Shown: positions 9,101-19,671, counted from the first letter of the stretch. The stretch is 64,000 nt of DNA from Zopfochytrium polystomum (GCA_025765615.1 JAIVFJ010000009.1:372001-436000), one strand, 5' to 3'. The notes: generated from the letters alone by a model not told the origin. A program made the numbers and translations.

Positions 9101-11402
9101 GAGACAGTTCCTTCATGACTCCCGCTTGAAGGAATGGGGACCAGTCCAACCCACAGCTCAGGATTTCCAATATCTTTCCTCCTCGTTGCATACCCCCGCT
9201 ATGTCCACTGATCCAGATGTGACACATCCTGACGCTCTGTTTGACTCACAAGAAGACGATGTACCACCTGCAGAATCACAGGGGGGAGATCTACAGCCGG
9301 GTATGCTATACGACGCTTCTGATTCTGAACCAGAGTCAATACCTGATGAACAGGAAATCCCTCCTAGGGAGCGCTCAACTTCCCCTGACATTCTAGCTTT
9401 GCCAGAGTCAACAGGGGGGGCAACAAATCCCCCAATCATACCACGAGAGCCATCAGGTTTACGTGACTACCTGGCATTGAAGGCAAACCTTTGTAAACTA
9501 CGAACAAAACCATCAATTGCCACAAGTCCTTCCACTTACAGTCGGAAAACACTCCGCGCTTTAACTGCAAGAATTCGTAAACTACGGATAGCACGGGGAC
9601 AATTTCGTGAACTCTACCAAACGCTCAAAGCATACACTGTGCTTGAGCCGGAGGAAGTCACAGCATATCCAACAGAAAGGATCCACCAGCGGGACTTACC
9701 ACCACTCCCTGCTTCACATAAAGAGGCCATGCGTTCTCCTTTTGCAAAGTATTGGAAGGCAGCTCAACTCTCAGAGATCAATTCGATCACATCAAAGCAT
9801 GTCTGGGACTTAGTGGCTCGACCTAAAGGGCGTAAGATACTCAAGCCCAAATGGGTTTTTGCCTACAAGTTTGACAGTGAAGGGTACCTTGAACGCTTCA
9901 AGGCTCGCCTTGTTGGTCGGGGTTACACTCAGATCTTTGGTCAGGACTACAATGAGACCTTCTCCCCTGTCGTCCGCAGCTCCTCCATACGGGCAATCCT
10001 TGCTATCTCGTTGCTGTTTGACCTCATACTTGCAGGCCTTGATGTCGAAACTGCATACTTGAACGCCAAACTGGACATTGAAAACTTCATGGAACAACCA
10101 GAAGGCTTTGAGATAAGTGGTGCAGACGGGATACTTCTTGTCTGTTTACTCAGGAAGAGTCTGTACGGACTGCACCAGTCTGGTCGACAGTGGTACAAAA
10201 CAATCCGCGACTTCCTAGTAGAAATTGGATTTACGCAATTGAAGACTGACCACTGTGTCTTTGTGCAAAGGCACCCTGATGGAAAGGTCAAGACCATCAT
10301 CACTCTATACGTAGATGACATCCTCATCTTCAGTCACACTGAAGAAGAAATTGCCAAAATTCTTTCTCTGATCAAATCAAAGTTCAAAATCCGCGAGGAC
10401 CTCAACCCAAAAGTTGCTGTTGGCATCCAAGTTGAGAAAATCAAAGATGGAATCTTTATTGGACAGAAAAACTACACACAGCATGTCTTGGAGGAAGCAA
10501 ACTACTGGTGTGACGATGAAGGCTTACCTGTCAAAATCAAAGCAACTCCCATGTCCACGACATGGATGCACGATGTGGACTCTGGAAAACTTCCACAAAA
10601 AGAGTCGGAATACTTCCGAAGCACACTCATGCAACTTGCTTACCTTGCAAACTTGACGCGCCCTGACATTGCGTATGCTGTGAATACACTTGCACAATAC
10701 CAGTCCACTCCAACCCATTCAGATTCCCTTGCGCTTGACAGATTGCTGCGATATGTCCGCGCTACCTGGGATCATGGACTTTTCTACCAAAAGGGAGACT
10801 CCCAGATGACATGCATCACCAATGCAACGCTCCCAGAGGTAGAGAAAGCTGCGGGTATTTCTTACCCAGAGTGGGATGAACCACATGGCTACGCTGATGC
10901 CAGCTATGCTGAAGAGGATGGACGCAAGTCGAGGTCAGGGCATGTGTTCATGCTTTGCGGGGGTGCTATTACATGGTACAGCAAGAAACAATCAGTTGTC
11001 GCTTTGTCCTCAACTGAGGCGGAATACTTCTCCCTTACTGAGGCCATCAAAGAGGCAATCTGGCTACGAATGCTCTTCCAGGAGCTGGGTATGGATTTAA
11101 ATAAGCCCACTACTGTTTTTGAAGACAATCGTTCAACCATAGCTATTGCTATGAATCCAATACACCATGGTCGGGTCAAACACTTTGACGTGAGGTTGCA
11201 TTTCATACGGGACCACTTGGAGAAAAAGGAGGTTCAACTCATTCATTGCCCAACGGACAAGATGATTGCCGACCTTCTCACCAAAGCTCTTCCCGCAGCT
11301 CAACATGCAAAGCTTGCATCACTGATGGGAATTTGCAGTCTCGCCGACCTCCAAGGTGTAAGCGTGGTGCCCACGCTCAAATCAGCACAACGCTTAGTCT
11401 AA
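6144..11402 (+). CDS. Gag-Pol polyprotein of copia A, intact
   Basis: The frame is 1752 codons from ATG 6144 to TAA. It stays open upstream into the LTR, so a start just after the LTR is possible; 6144 was chosen because the A' copy shares the MSSSTPKAV start. Order of parts: Gag with a CX2HX5HX4C knuckle (CDLH...HSREEC, about residue 310); protease with DSGAS (about 520); integrase with an HHCC finger (about 690-735) and D, D, E in HTDAV, RCDRGE and NGLVERQ (about 754, 817, 855); reverse transcriptase with DVETAYLN and YVDD (about 1389); RNase H with ADASY and STEAEYF (about 1624) and a closing LTKAL. The order IN before RT is that of Ty1/copia. All catalytic residues looked for are present and no frameshift separates gag from pol, so it could be active. 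Confidence 0.95.
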   Translation: MSSSTPKAVRFSSYGYQAWELHVEEVIKPVMAYNLVASFLKPDYFGTFNEHCTKVGIGAAPPSIGSPPESSATVEAKAAYSEMYRLHHAALDKYHTGIRQEHKTYRELEAQHDKAVATLDSCSRIEDVRSMNAANITNCADRYKWLNDKYALQDHTGSQQDKWLATYSRLAKPRDSGPAVQEWYTTLTTLVTDWLKHFKCTATTCRGVTNILRSAIIHKARETLPGHEIFSGVRQNLLKGLSGYANTSNLVKELTNCHTLYQQSKEKNSRHSTHHGTSEMETAASAKTSVATKKRKIGEALNGKPTCDLHGIWVSHSREECLKFPHGKSEPARPAKKAKGKQPAHAKEAKATPADSKKATETAKIAREVAAKEHHQASCAASGDSPPHKCYRMDTPPPPTETEDVEMLEFSTEGAARLADTSALDDFLSVERALAAREFEIGTCQAVEVEEEFEVELTVTLLDGRMDPDWITDNIVSNVGYKVMYESGRFLYRNVTYRRIYETALMARLAGGNPHQVILDSGASRTMSPCEEHFTNLRPTSQQIKTADGFTTATGVGDFTLFVNGRALIMRNSLYVPEFSDTLLSVQQIVRQTGHNVTFTADTALLHPRVHGSDFTIAHRDTGNVYVVDPSLLTGHTGLDRAELGRDAPTPSGDAPGESQQQTAPLQTATPTLSQTDPDPLPNPQNIEAVRALHKKFGHLSLSSLKRTWSNLNKVGHSFFLIHDIPCVTCDVGKLKASPIHSTSRPNITLLGRLHTDAVPLPARGHHGEKHWQLVVEESTRWLDIEFLNSLSDAPTRFRSTIERFEQQHGKHITSVRCDRGEIFKDGEFKTWANTRHPPIVLEPSPAFTKEFNGLVERQVNTLKDMAHCMLLESRLPHSFFVYAVRYAAYIKNRVYHSYTKKTPYEAWYGEKPNVDHIRTFGCLVIHRIPKEKRTLKHPDKGAPGIFLGYKGNTLPVVYDLKTQRISEHFHVSFHENVFPGIVRNWRQFLHDSRLKEWGPVQPTAQDFQYLSSSLHTPAMSTDPDVTHPDALFDSQEDDVPPAESQGGDLQPGMLYDASDSEPESIPDEQEIPPRERSTSPDILALPESTGGATNPPIIPREPSGLRDYLALKANLCKLRTKPSIATSPSTYSRKTLRALTARIRKLRIARGQFRELYQTLKAYTVLEPEEVTAYPTERIHQRDLPPLPASHKEAMRSPFAKYWKAAQLSEINSITSKHVWDLVARPKGRKILKPKWVFAYKFDSEGYLERFKARLVGRGYTQIFGQDYNETFSPVVRSSSIRAILAISLLFDLILAGLDVETAYLNAKLDIENFMEQPEGFEISGADGILLVCLLRKSLYGLHQSGRQWYKTIRDFLVEIGFTQLKTDHCVFVQRHPDGKVKTIITLYVDDILIFSHTEEEIAKILSLIKSKFKIREDLNPKVAVGIQVEKIKDGIFIGQKNYTQHVLEEANYWCDDEGLPVKIKATPMSTTWMHDVDSGKLPQKESEYFRSTLMQLAYLANLTRPDIAYAVNTLAQYQSTPTHSDSLALDRLLRYVRATWDHGLFYQKGDSQMTCITNATLPEVEKAAGISYPEWDEPHGYADASYAEEDGRKSRSGHVFMLCGGAITWYSKKQSVVALSSTEAEYFSLTEAIKEAIWLRMLFQELGMDLNKPTTVFEDNRSTIAIAMNPIHHGRVKHFDVRLHFIRDHLEKKEVQLIHCPTDKMIADLLTKALPAAQHAKLASLMGICSLADLQGVSVVPTLKSAQRLV

Positions 11403-11566
11403 AGGCTCTCTCTGGCTTCTCCAGCTACACTTGTGGGTTCATGCAGGTTTTCACAAGTGTAGGGGGGTACATGGGTGGGTTCGAGTCCCACTGCTTGGCT
11501 GGCATTGTTGGACAGCCATGTACTCCAGGAGAAACAGTTGCCCCCTCTCTTTCTATTGCGGGGGTG
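11403..11566 (+). other. structured segment between pol stop and 3' LTR
   Basis: An 11-bp perfect stem, CTACACTTGTG (11425-11435) with CACAAGTGTAG (11452-11462), encloses a 16-nt loop. Thirteen bases later a perfect tRNA T-arm follows: GTGGG, TTCGAGT, CCCAC (11475-11491). A polypurine tract (about 11559-11564) ends the segment. The T-arm could be a captured tRNA or SINE piece, or a functional RNA element; a complete tRNA cloverleaf is not present. Confidence 0.6.
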
Positions 11567-12787
11567 TGTTGAGATTCGACCCACGGGGTACACTACGCCC
11601 GTTACTGATGATCCCTTTGAGAACTCCATCCAATCACATTGGATGGGGTGTTTGAAGGGCTCAGTAGATCCAATACTTGAATGGGGCGCTCGGAAGGGCT
11701 AATCTGTTCTCAATAAAAAGAGATAGGCAAAGGCGGCTGTTGTTCTAGCTTTGTTCATCCTACCGGTAGGAACAATGCAATTAGAACATGCACAAAAACG
11801 CTCAAACTACGCACTCTGCACATGTAACACAGCACAGCAAGCATGCAGAAGCAGTGTACCACTGCCCAATGCTCCGGAATTCCGCTCTCTGCATCGGAAT
11901 TCCGCTCTCTGCATCGGAATTCCGCTCTCTGCATCGGAATTCCGCACTCTGCATCGGAATTCCGCTTCCTGATCTGGAATTCCAGCTTTCCTGCTGTGCT
12001 GTGCAATCTGAGCAATGCAACAGGCATTTAGGAATCAGGGATTGCACCAATCACTGCATTTCTAAAAGTGAGATAAAAACTGAGCTCACCAGGGATTGCA
12101 CCAATCATTGGATTTCTAAAAACAAGGAAAAAAGCGGCTTGTTTCCCAAACAAGCTTCCTGATTTGGAAACAACCAAACCAATTTACAAGCAACTGTTTC
12201 TCAAACAAGCTGTAAATTGGTTCCTGGTGGTACTCAGCCCAGACAAAGTACTCAGCCCAAGGTGGTACTCAGCCCTGGCTGGTACTTAGCCCTGGGTGGT
12301 GCACAGCTCAGGCTGGTACTCAGCCCTGCGTGGTGCTCAGCCCAGGCTGGTACTTAGCCCTGGCTGGTACTCAGCCCTGAGTGATGCCCAGCCCTGGGTG
12401 GTACTCAGCCCTGAATGGGTACTTAGCCCAGGATGGGGGTTGGTGCTCAGCCTGTTTTATCTCATTTCTGTGGCCTGCTCTGTGCAGCCCACTGCTCTCT
12501 CTGTTTTCTGATGGCTCCAACCTGCAGGAGTATAAAATCAGCAACCTCTCACAGAGATCAAACAAGGAAAAAAAACCCCTCCTTGCTGCTTTGACAGAAT
12601 CCAGTGCAAAACAAGCCAATCTCTCTTCCTCCATTTGCTCTCTCTTCCATCTCTGCCCACTCACTCCTCTCTCCTCTCTCCAGCCTCTCACTCCTCTCCC
12701 TTTTCCATCATCACTGCTCTCTCTCTCTCTCTCTCTCTTCATCCCCACACACACCAAGTCCCTCCAGTCCTGTGTGGGATTTCATCA
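11567..12787 (+). repeat. 3' LTR of copia A
   Basis: The LTR is 1221 bp, with the same ends and internal arrays as the 5' LTR. It has a TATA box at about 12529. Differences from the 5' LTR are mainly array copy changes and scattered substitutions. Confidence 0.9.
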
Positions 12788-13418
12788 GTCCCCTCAGCAA
12801 GCAGAATACGTTGAAGTCTCAGAACTAGGACGAGAACTGGAGGCCATCTCACAACAGCACACAGCACTTATGCTCCCATCCCCAACTCCTATTCCAATCT
12901 ATACTGACAACCAAGGCGTTATCAATTTGAGCTCAAACGATCTCTACACTAAGAGGTCAAAACATATTCTGGTTAAGTATCACTATATCAGGGAACTGGT
13001 TGATCGACAAGTGATTCGACTGGAATGGATTCCTGGTGGCAAGCAACCAGCAGATTATCTTACAAAATCATTACCAGCTGCTTTAGGTGCTTACCATCTT
13101 AGTCATATTGGTCTTTGTCGTGTGTGTGCCTTATTTCTGTCCCCTTTCTTTATTTGTATTGCATTCTCTTTCTCCTTTCTCTTTCTTGCCCTTCTTCTTC
13201 TTCTGCATTGCTTCTTATATTCCTGCATTCAAGCTTCTTTGCTCTCCATCTACAAAATTTCATATGGGCATTCTTTTCTTATTGTTCTGCCACCTGGTGG
13301 CCAGTCATACCTGTTTATTGCTTTTCCTTAACCAGTGTACAGTTTCCTTACGTTGCCTATGGCGTAAGGTTTTCCTCCGTGCTGGCCCTTTTGATCCTGC
13401 TCACAGCTTAGGGGGGAG
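12788..13418 (+). mobile_element. 3' end of a family-B copia element (RNase H fragment)
   Basis: The frame begins abruptly at the end of copia A and encodes the C-terminal half of copia RNase H: QAEYVEVSELGRELEAI, then YTDNQGVINL, KHILVKYHYIRELV and a closing PADYLTKSLPAALG. These match the usual TEAEY, DN-S-A, KHI-I-YH-IRE and AD-LTK blocks but differ strongly from family A. After the frame come a T-rich tail and the polypurine tract TTAGGGGGGAG, directly followed by an LTR. Everything upstream of the RNase H middle is missing, replaced by copia A. Confidence 0.85.
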
Positions 13419-13667
13419 TGTTAGATTTTGGGTTTTTGCAGTAAGCAGTGTGCAGGAGCAACACCTCACACTGTGGTGCATGGGAGCACCAACTGTGATG
13501 AGGATTTGGTGCATTTTTTGTCACCTGGTCTTTGTCACAATTTTGTATAAAGCCAAACAGCACACATTGTACAACAGCCTCCCATCTCAGCCTCACCATC
13601 ACAAGAGAGTAGTAGTCCACCAGAGTAGTTCACCACCATCCACAAACAGCAGCAGTCATTTCTTTCA
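13419..13667 (+). repeat. family-B LTR, truncated at its 3' end
   Basis: The LTR starts TGTTAGATTTTGGG right after the family-B polypurine tract. It shares blocks such as AAGCAGTGTGCAGGAG and TTTTGTATAAAG with the inverted LTR at about 24660-24915. It breaks off near TTTCTTTC at 13667, where copy A' begins. Confidence 0.75.
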
Positions 13668-13669
13668 GG

Positions 13670-15740
13670 AACTCAATGTCAAGCCAACGGGTTGACTCTT
13701 CCACAACCAGTTGCCAATGTTTTTCACCATGGTGTCCATGTGCGGGCAGTGGGACAGCATCAGTGTGTAAACGACCAAGCAGTGTGGTGTTTGGTCTGGA
13801 AGTGGAGTGGATAGGCGAAGCTTTCAATTTCCCAACATCACATGTCACACAGGGAATGTCATGAATGAGGAAAAATGAATGACCAACTTTATTCAGATTT
13901 GACCAAGTACGCTTCAAAGAAGATAAAGACAGGTGACCAAATTTCTTGTGAAGAGCTCGGACTGCTTCAATGTTCTGAGGGTTTGGTAAAGGGTCTGGGT
14001 CAGTTTGACTTAAAGTTGGTGTTGCAGTTTGCAAAGGAGCAGTTTGCTGTTGCGACTCACCTGGGGCGTCCCCCGAAGGAGTCAGCGCGTCCCTTCCAAG
14101 TTCTGCCCTGTCGAGACCAGTATGTCCCGTCAGAAGAGAAGGGTCCACAACATAGACATTCCCTGTGTCCCTATGAGCAATGGTAAAGTCTGAACCATGT
14201 ACCCGAGGATGCAATAGGGCTGTGTCTGCTGTGAAAGTCACGTTGTGACCTGTCTGCCACACGATTTGCTGAACTGAGAGTAGAGTGTCTGAGAACTCTG
14301 GCACGTAGAGCGAGTTCCTCATGATGAGAGCTCTTCCGTTAACGAACAGGGTAAAGTCGCCCATTCCAGTGGCAGTTGCAAAGCCGTCAGCTGTTTTGAT
14401 CTGCTGGGAGGTGGGCCGCAAGTTTGTGAAGTGCTCTTCACAAGGCGACATTGTCCTGGAAGCCCCAGAGTCAAGGATGACCTGGTGTGGGTTGCCGCCA
14501 GCAAGTCTTGCCATCAGCGCAGTCTCGTAGATGTGGCGGTAGGTGACGTTGCGGTAGAGGAAACGTCCAGATTCGTACATCACTTTGTAGCCGACGTTTG
14601 AGACAATGTTGTCAGTGATCCAGTCTGGATCCATTCTGCCGTCAAGAAGTGTAACTGTGAGTTCCACTTCAAATTCCTCCTCCACCTCAACGGCCTGGCA
14701 TGTTCCAATTTCAAACTCCCGTGCCGCAAGTGCCCTTTCTACTGAAAGGAAGTCGTCCAGAGCTGAAGTGTCTGCAAGGCGCGTAGCACCCTCAGTACTG
14801 AACTCCAACATTTCGACGTCTTCTGCTTCAGGAGGTGGTGGTGGAGTATCCATCCTGTAGCATTTGTGGGGAGGAGAGTCCTCAGAGGCTGCGCAAGAGG
14901 CTTGGTGGTGTTCTTTAGCGGCCACCTCACGTGCAATCTTGGCAGTCTCAGTAGCTTTCTTGGAATCAGCTGGTGTGGCCTTGGCTTCTTTGGCGTGTGC
15001 AGGCTGCTTGCCCTTGGCCTTCTTTGCAGGGCGAGCCGGCTCTGACTTCCCGTGAGGGAACTTGAGGCATTCCTCGCGAGAGTGCGAGACCCAGATTCCA
15101 TGAAGGTCACAAGTAGGCTTGCCGTTGAGTGCCTCACCGATCTTGCGCTTCTTGGTTGCCACTGAGGTCTTTGCTGAAGCAGCTGTTTCCATCTCAGAAG
15201 TGCCGTGGTGAGCAGAGTGTCTGCTGTTCTTCTCTTTGCTTTGCTGGTACAGCGTGTGGCAGTTTGTCAACTCCTTGACGAGATTGCTGGTGTTGGCGTA
15301 GCCTGACAGCCCCTTGAGAAGATTTTGACGAACGCCAGAGAAGATTTCATGTCCAGGCAGCGTTTCCCTTGCTTTGTGGATGATGGCAGAACGCAGGATG
15401 TTTGTCACACCCCTGCAAGTGGTGGCAGTACATTTGAAATGCTTCAGCCAATCCGTGACCAGTGTGGTCAGAGTGGTGTACCACTCCTGGACTGCCGGAC
15501 CAGAGTCTCTGGGTTTTGCCAAACGACTGTAAGTCGCAAGCCACTTGTCCTGCTGTGAACCAGTGTGGTCCTGCAGGGCGTACTTGTCATTGAGCCACTT
15601 GTACCGGTCAGCGCAGTTGGTGATGTTTGCCGCATTCATGGAGCGCACATCCTCAATGCGCGAGCAGGAGTCGAGGGTAGCAACCGCCTTGTCGTGTTGG
15701 GCCTCAAGCTCCCTGTAGGTCTTGTGTTCTTGGCGTATAC
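13670..15740 (-). pseudogene. A' gag-protease-integrase fragment (distal to hAT)
   Basis: The minus-strand frame continues the A' polyprotein from QEHKTYREL through the CX2HX5HX4C knuckle, the DSGAS protease motif and the HHCC finger. It ends soon after HTDAV in the integrase core, where the sequence joins the family-B LTR. It has no stop or shift of its own except truncation, so it broke recently. The interrupting hAT means no full gag can be made. Confidence 0.85.
15733..15740 (+). repeat. left 8-bp target duplication of hAT
   Basis: The octamer gcgtatac is repeated exactly at 19672-19679. Removing the element plus one octamer restores the gag sequence seen in copia A (rc of ggtatacgcc). 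Confidence 0.95.
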
Positions 15741-18700
15741 TAAGGATTCAAACCGACGCCACGGGCCGGTTCTCCGGCCTGTCCCGAAACCGGCACCGAC
15801 TCTCAGGCCAACTGAGGACCTTGTCCCGGGACGGCCTGAAGTTCCGAGGCCGGCCTCGGTTCCTGGACTGAGGCCAACATGATACATCAAACTGGGAATT
15901 TTGGCGTCAGAGATTTTTTTTTTGTTTGCAAAGTATTGTCAACAAAATTGGGATGCATGGTTGGACCAACTTGGCCGAGGAACAAGCGGATCTGCAATCA
16001 TCTCGCAAAGAGTTTGAACCCGAAATCGGACACTGCTTCTGGCGCAGGAAAGAGATCATCCCACTCAAACAACTGCAGCAGCCATGTCGTCTTTACCCTT
16101 TGCTCCTCGAAGCTTCTACGGTCTAGGTCAGTACAAATATTCCACGCTGATTGCAGCTTGCTTCATCCTTCCCCACGGCCACCCCAGCAAACAGCGTTCG
16201 CCCTGCCTTCGAGTCGGAACGCACCACCTGCGCCCCATCCAGAGGAGCAGGGGAACCAAAGTTGTCAGCAGACCGCTCCAGTCCCGTCCACACCAGCATC
16301 TTGCAAAAGTTCCTTGAGGAATTGTGTGGGTTGTCTTCTCTGCAGTCCGCATTTCCGTCTGATCGTTGCCTCATTCAGCAACAGCGAGTGATGCGCCACT
16401 CTCCGATTGGTCTGCAAGATCATCTTCCCCTCTCTTCATCCAATCCGACTTTCCTGAGGAAGCCGCAGAAAACAGTCAGGTCGCGATGGGAACGCCTGCG
16501 CCCATCTCCTTTCTTGCTTTGTTGGAGGCCGATCGTGCTGCAGCAGATGAGACCTCTGTTCCTCTGAATCCTCTGAATCCGAAATCGACAGACGGGGTTG
16601 ATGATCTGATGAGCGTTGTTGTTGCCTCAGATTTTCAGAAAGGTCTCTTCGATTGTTTTGCCAAGACCAGAAAGGTCCATTTTCTAATCCAGCTTCTCGC
16701 TCTTCAGTCAAAGGGAAAGGACGAGAAACCACTCCTCGCCACCAGCTGGTGGGTGCCTTCAAACGGGTACGCTCCTCTTTGGGATCGCCTTCAACCGCTG
16801 GACCTCCTAAAGCTGGATTGAGTTGGACGTCCGAGTCGTCGAGTTCCATTCCAGGTCCCTTGCCTCGTTCAACATCGTCTGGCTCACTCAATCGGCCATC
16901 GGTGCTCTCAATTTCTTCGTTGGCGGAACCTTCTGCAGACCAAGCTTCCTCCGAATCTGAGAACGACGGCAAAGAGCAGAAGCAGCGATCGCTCTTTTGG
17001 GTCCACTTCACAAGCGCAAAAACGCCAAACGGCAAGCCCGGAGCAAAGTGCAACAAGTGCGGGCTTGTCGTCAGCCGGTCTGAAAGTTCCACGAGCTCCA
17101 TGAGCAAGCATCTTCGCCGCAAGCATCTTGACATTTACAAAAGCGTCATACCTGTTCCTGCCACAAAGAAGGTTGTCGGACCCATGGATCGGCATGTTGA
17201 ACGCTCCTCTCAGGTCGTCGAACCGTTGACAACCGATCAGATTGGTCGACTTCGGAAGCTGATGGCAGATTTGGTGGTGAAGGAGGAGCTGAAGTTTGTG
17301 ATTGTTCAGTCACCTGCCCTGAGGGATTTTTTGGAAGAAGTCCGGCCTGGCGTCAGCGAGTTCCTCACATCTTCAACGACGCTGGTAAACTACATCTCAG
17401 AGTACAGCCACAACCTTCGCGGCCTGCTCCAGGAGTCTTTCGCCGCATCCAGGAACAAGATCTCGTTCACTATGGACGGTGCCACTCGAGGCCGACACGG
17501 GGTCCTCGCCATAACTGGTAACTTTGCCTGCTCTTGCTGATTTTTTTCCGGTTCTGACTCTTTGCAGCTCACTTCATCGACGACAAATGGCAGATGCGGA
17601 GTTTGCTTCTCCGGTTTGCAAAATTGCCTGACAACCACAACGCAAAACGCATGGCCGAGTTTTTCATCGAAACCGTTGACAACTTTGGCATCCTTCACCG
17701 CATCTCAGCAATCACAGGCGACAACGCAAAAGTGAACGACAAAATGATCTCCAAGATACGCAGCATTGTGACTGAGGAAATGTCAGAGCAGGGCTCAGCG
17801 AGGTTCAATTCGGATTTTTCTTGCTCCGATATTGAGAGATTTGATGCGACACGCCTTCACCTGCACTGCATCGCGCACGTCATCCACCTTTGCGTGTGCT
17901 CCATGCTCTACTACAAGAAGCCAAAAAGCAACCTGATGGATGGAATTGAGGGGGTGCAGAAGGAGCTGAGCTCTTCCCAGGATTCAAATTCCGACCCTGA
18001 CTCCGACTCTGACGAGGACGACGCCGGTGCTCAACCGCACTCCAAGACGCATCATCTAAAGTCTTGTTCCGGACGGAGAAGGGGGAAGGCATCAAGAAAC
18101 CGTCGGCCAACGCGTCAGAGAGAGGATTCCGACTCCAGCTCCAACTCTGGCTCCGACTTTGATAGTGATGGAGAGGAGCCCAAAAGTCAACGCCGAAAGT
18201 CAGGGCGGGTGGGGGGGAAGACAACACGGAGGCGCAGGCCGATGCTTTGCCGTGAGGATTCGGACTCTTTCTCCGGTTCCGATTCAAAAGGAAAGAAGGA
18301 CCCGGATACTGTTGGAAAACAAGACAGTCCTCTCACTGTGGTCATCAAGAAGGTCCGGGCCCTTGCTCGAAAGCTGCGGCACTCCCCTCGGCTCCAGTCG
18401 TTCTGTGATACTGCAGCAGCAGCAGCGGAGCAAATCACAAGGTCCAAAAAGACCAAAATTCCTCTGGACAGCAGGATGCGATGGAACAGCGCGTTGCAGA
18501 TGCTGAAGACGTATTTGGAGCTGTCGCCTGCCATTGACCACTTCCTCAACGAGCTTCCGCAGTCTGATCAGGGCATACGAAGCCTGAGACTGACTGCTGC
18601 GGAGATCGATCTGGCAAAAAAGATTGTCCCGTTCCTGGAAGTGTTTGCTTCAGTATCGACGACTCTTGGTGCAGAGAAGTACCCGACACTGTCGAGTGCT

Positions 18701-19671
18701 GTCGGAAACTATAATCACATGTACGACCACCTCGAAGACTATGAGGAGAAAATTCTCAACAAAGATCCTTCGGTTCGGGGTTTGGAGGAACTTCTTCCCG
18801 CCATCCAAAAGTGCAGGGAAAAGCTGAACATGTACTACAAATTGACGGATCACTCGCCGTTGTACGCATTGGCTACGGCGTTGGATCCTCGGGTCAAGAA
18901 TGCATTATGGCGAAAGTGGGATCGAGAAGAGCCAAACGAGAACTATCTTGCCAAAAATACAGCCATCGTGGAGAAAGAATTCGCGCGATACTTGGACCAG
19001 CATCGCACCGAGATTTGTTTGGGAGAGGCATTTGCGCCCTGCTCTCCTGCAAAGAAGAAACATTGCAAGGCGGCTTGGTTGACCGAGTTGGATGATAGTG
19101 AGCCATCCTCTGCGCTGGGGGACGTGGAGAAAGAACTGGATCGGTACTTTCGAGAACCTCGTATGAAGGCAGGAACAGCATTCGACGTATTGAATTACTG
19201 GAAAAGGGCGGAATCCAGTGGATTCAGAATTCTCCCTTGCATGGCAAGGGACATTATTGGCATCCCCGCATCATCTGTTCCCGCTGAACGAGTGTTTTCG
19301 GGTTCTCGTCGTCTATGCACGGATTTGAGACAGGCTATGGCGCCAACCACTTTCGAAGACACTATGTTCGTCCGGAGCGCAATTACAGGCTCTGCAGACA
19401 TTTGGTGTTGATTGTATTTTCCAACCTTTTTTATTTTTTTTGGATTAGCGCCTTCCTCAATAAACAGTTGTCTTGTTTTGTCTTTTTGTAGGAGGATGGA
19501 CCCTTGTGGGGCAGTTGGCCTCGGTCCAGTCTCGAGCCGGGCCAAAGTTGGCCCGAGTCCTCGAGGCCACAGCAGTCGGTCCAAAATCTTTGGACCAGGA
19601 CCGGGGATTGCCTGGACCGAGGACCGGTCCGTCGGTCTGTCTCGAGACGAGACATTCGGTTTAAATCCTTA
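15741..19671 (+). mobile_element. complete hAT DNA transposon
   Basis: The 3931-bp element has near-perfect terminal inverted repeats: TAAGGATTCAAACCGA at the left and TAAGGATTTAAACCGA read from the right (15 of 16). It is flanked by an exact 8-bp duplication (gcgtatac), the hallmark of the hAT superfamily. Subterminal regions are GC-rich and full of short GGACCGAGG/GGCCGG-type repeats, as is usual for hAT transposase binding. It encodes one spliced transposase with no stop or shift. It sits inside the gag of copia A', so it is younger than that copy. Confidence 0.95.
16366..19411 (+). CDS. hAT transposase (three exons), apparently intact
   Basis: Best model: 16366-16642, 16708-17517, 17568-19411, with GT-AG introns of 65 and 50 nt; total 2931 nt, 976 residues. 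The start is uncertain; another small exon from ATG 16084 is possible. A BED zinc finger (CNKCG...HLRRKH) lies at about residues 210-240. After the second intron ITAHFIDDKWQ and ITGDNAKVND mark the RNase H-like core, and LHCIAHVIHL gives the CxxH block. The C-terminal dimerisation region has LNYWKR, SSVPAERVFSGSRRL and a final TFEDTMFV. Between CxxH and the C-terminus lies an unusual S/D/E- and R-rich insert built from two similar units (RRPTRQREDSDSSS and RRPMLCREDSDSFS). A polyadenylation signal (AATAAA, near 19459) follows. No broken motif is seen. Confidence 0.88.

Larger units (their letters stand above)
4718..12787 (+). mobile_element. complete Ty1/copia retrotransposon (family A)
   Basis: The element has two near-identical direct LTRs (4718-5931 and 11567-12787), each starting TGTTGAGATTCG and ending TTTCATCA, around a single uninterrupted gag-pol frame (6144-11402). 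A G-rich polypurine tract (GCGGGGG, about 11559-11564) lies just before the 3' LTR. In the first roughly 220 bp of the LTRs I count two substitutions, so the insertion is young. No target duplication is visible: the left flank ends atatc, while the right flank is a copia family-B RNase H fragment starting gtccc. The left junction has therefore been rearranged, or the element formed by recombination. No canonical initiator-tRNA primer site follows the 5' LTR. Confidence 0.92.

Noticed and set aside
11471..11495. tRNA gene suggested by the perfect T-arm.
   Set aside because: There is no matching acceptor stem, D-arm or anticodon arm in the right spacing upstream; only the T-arm is present.
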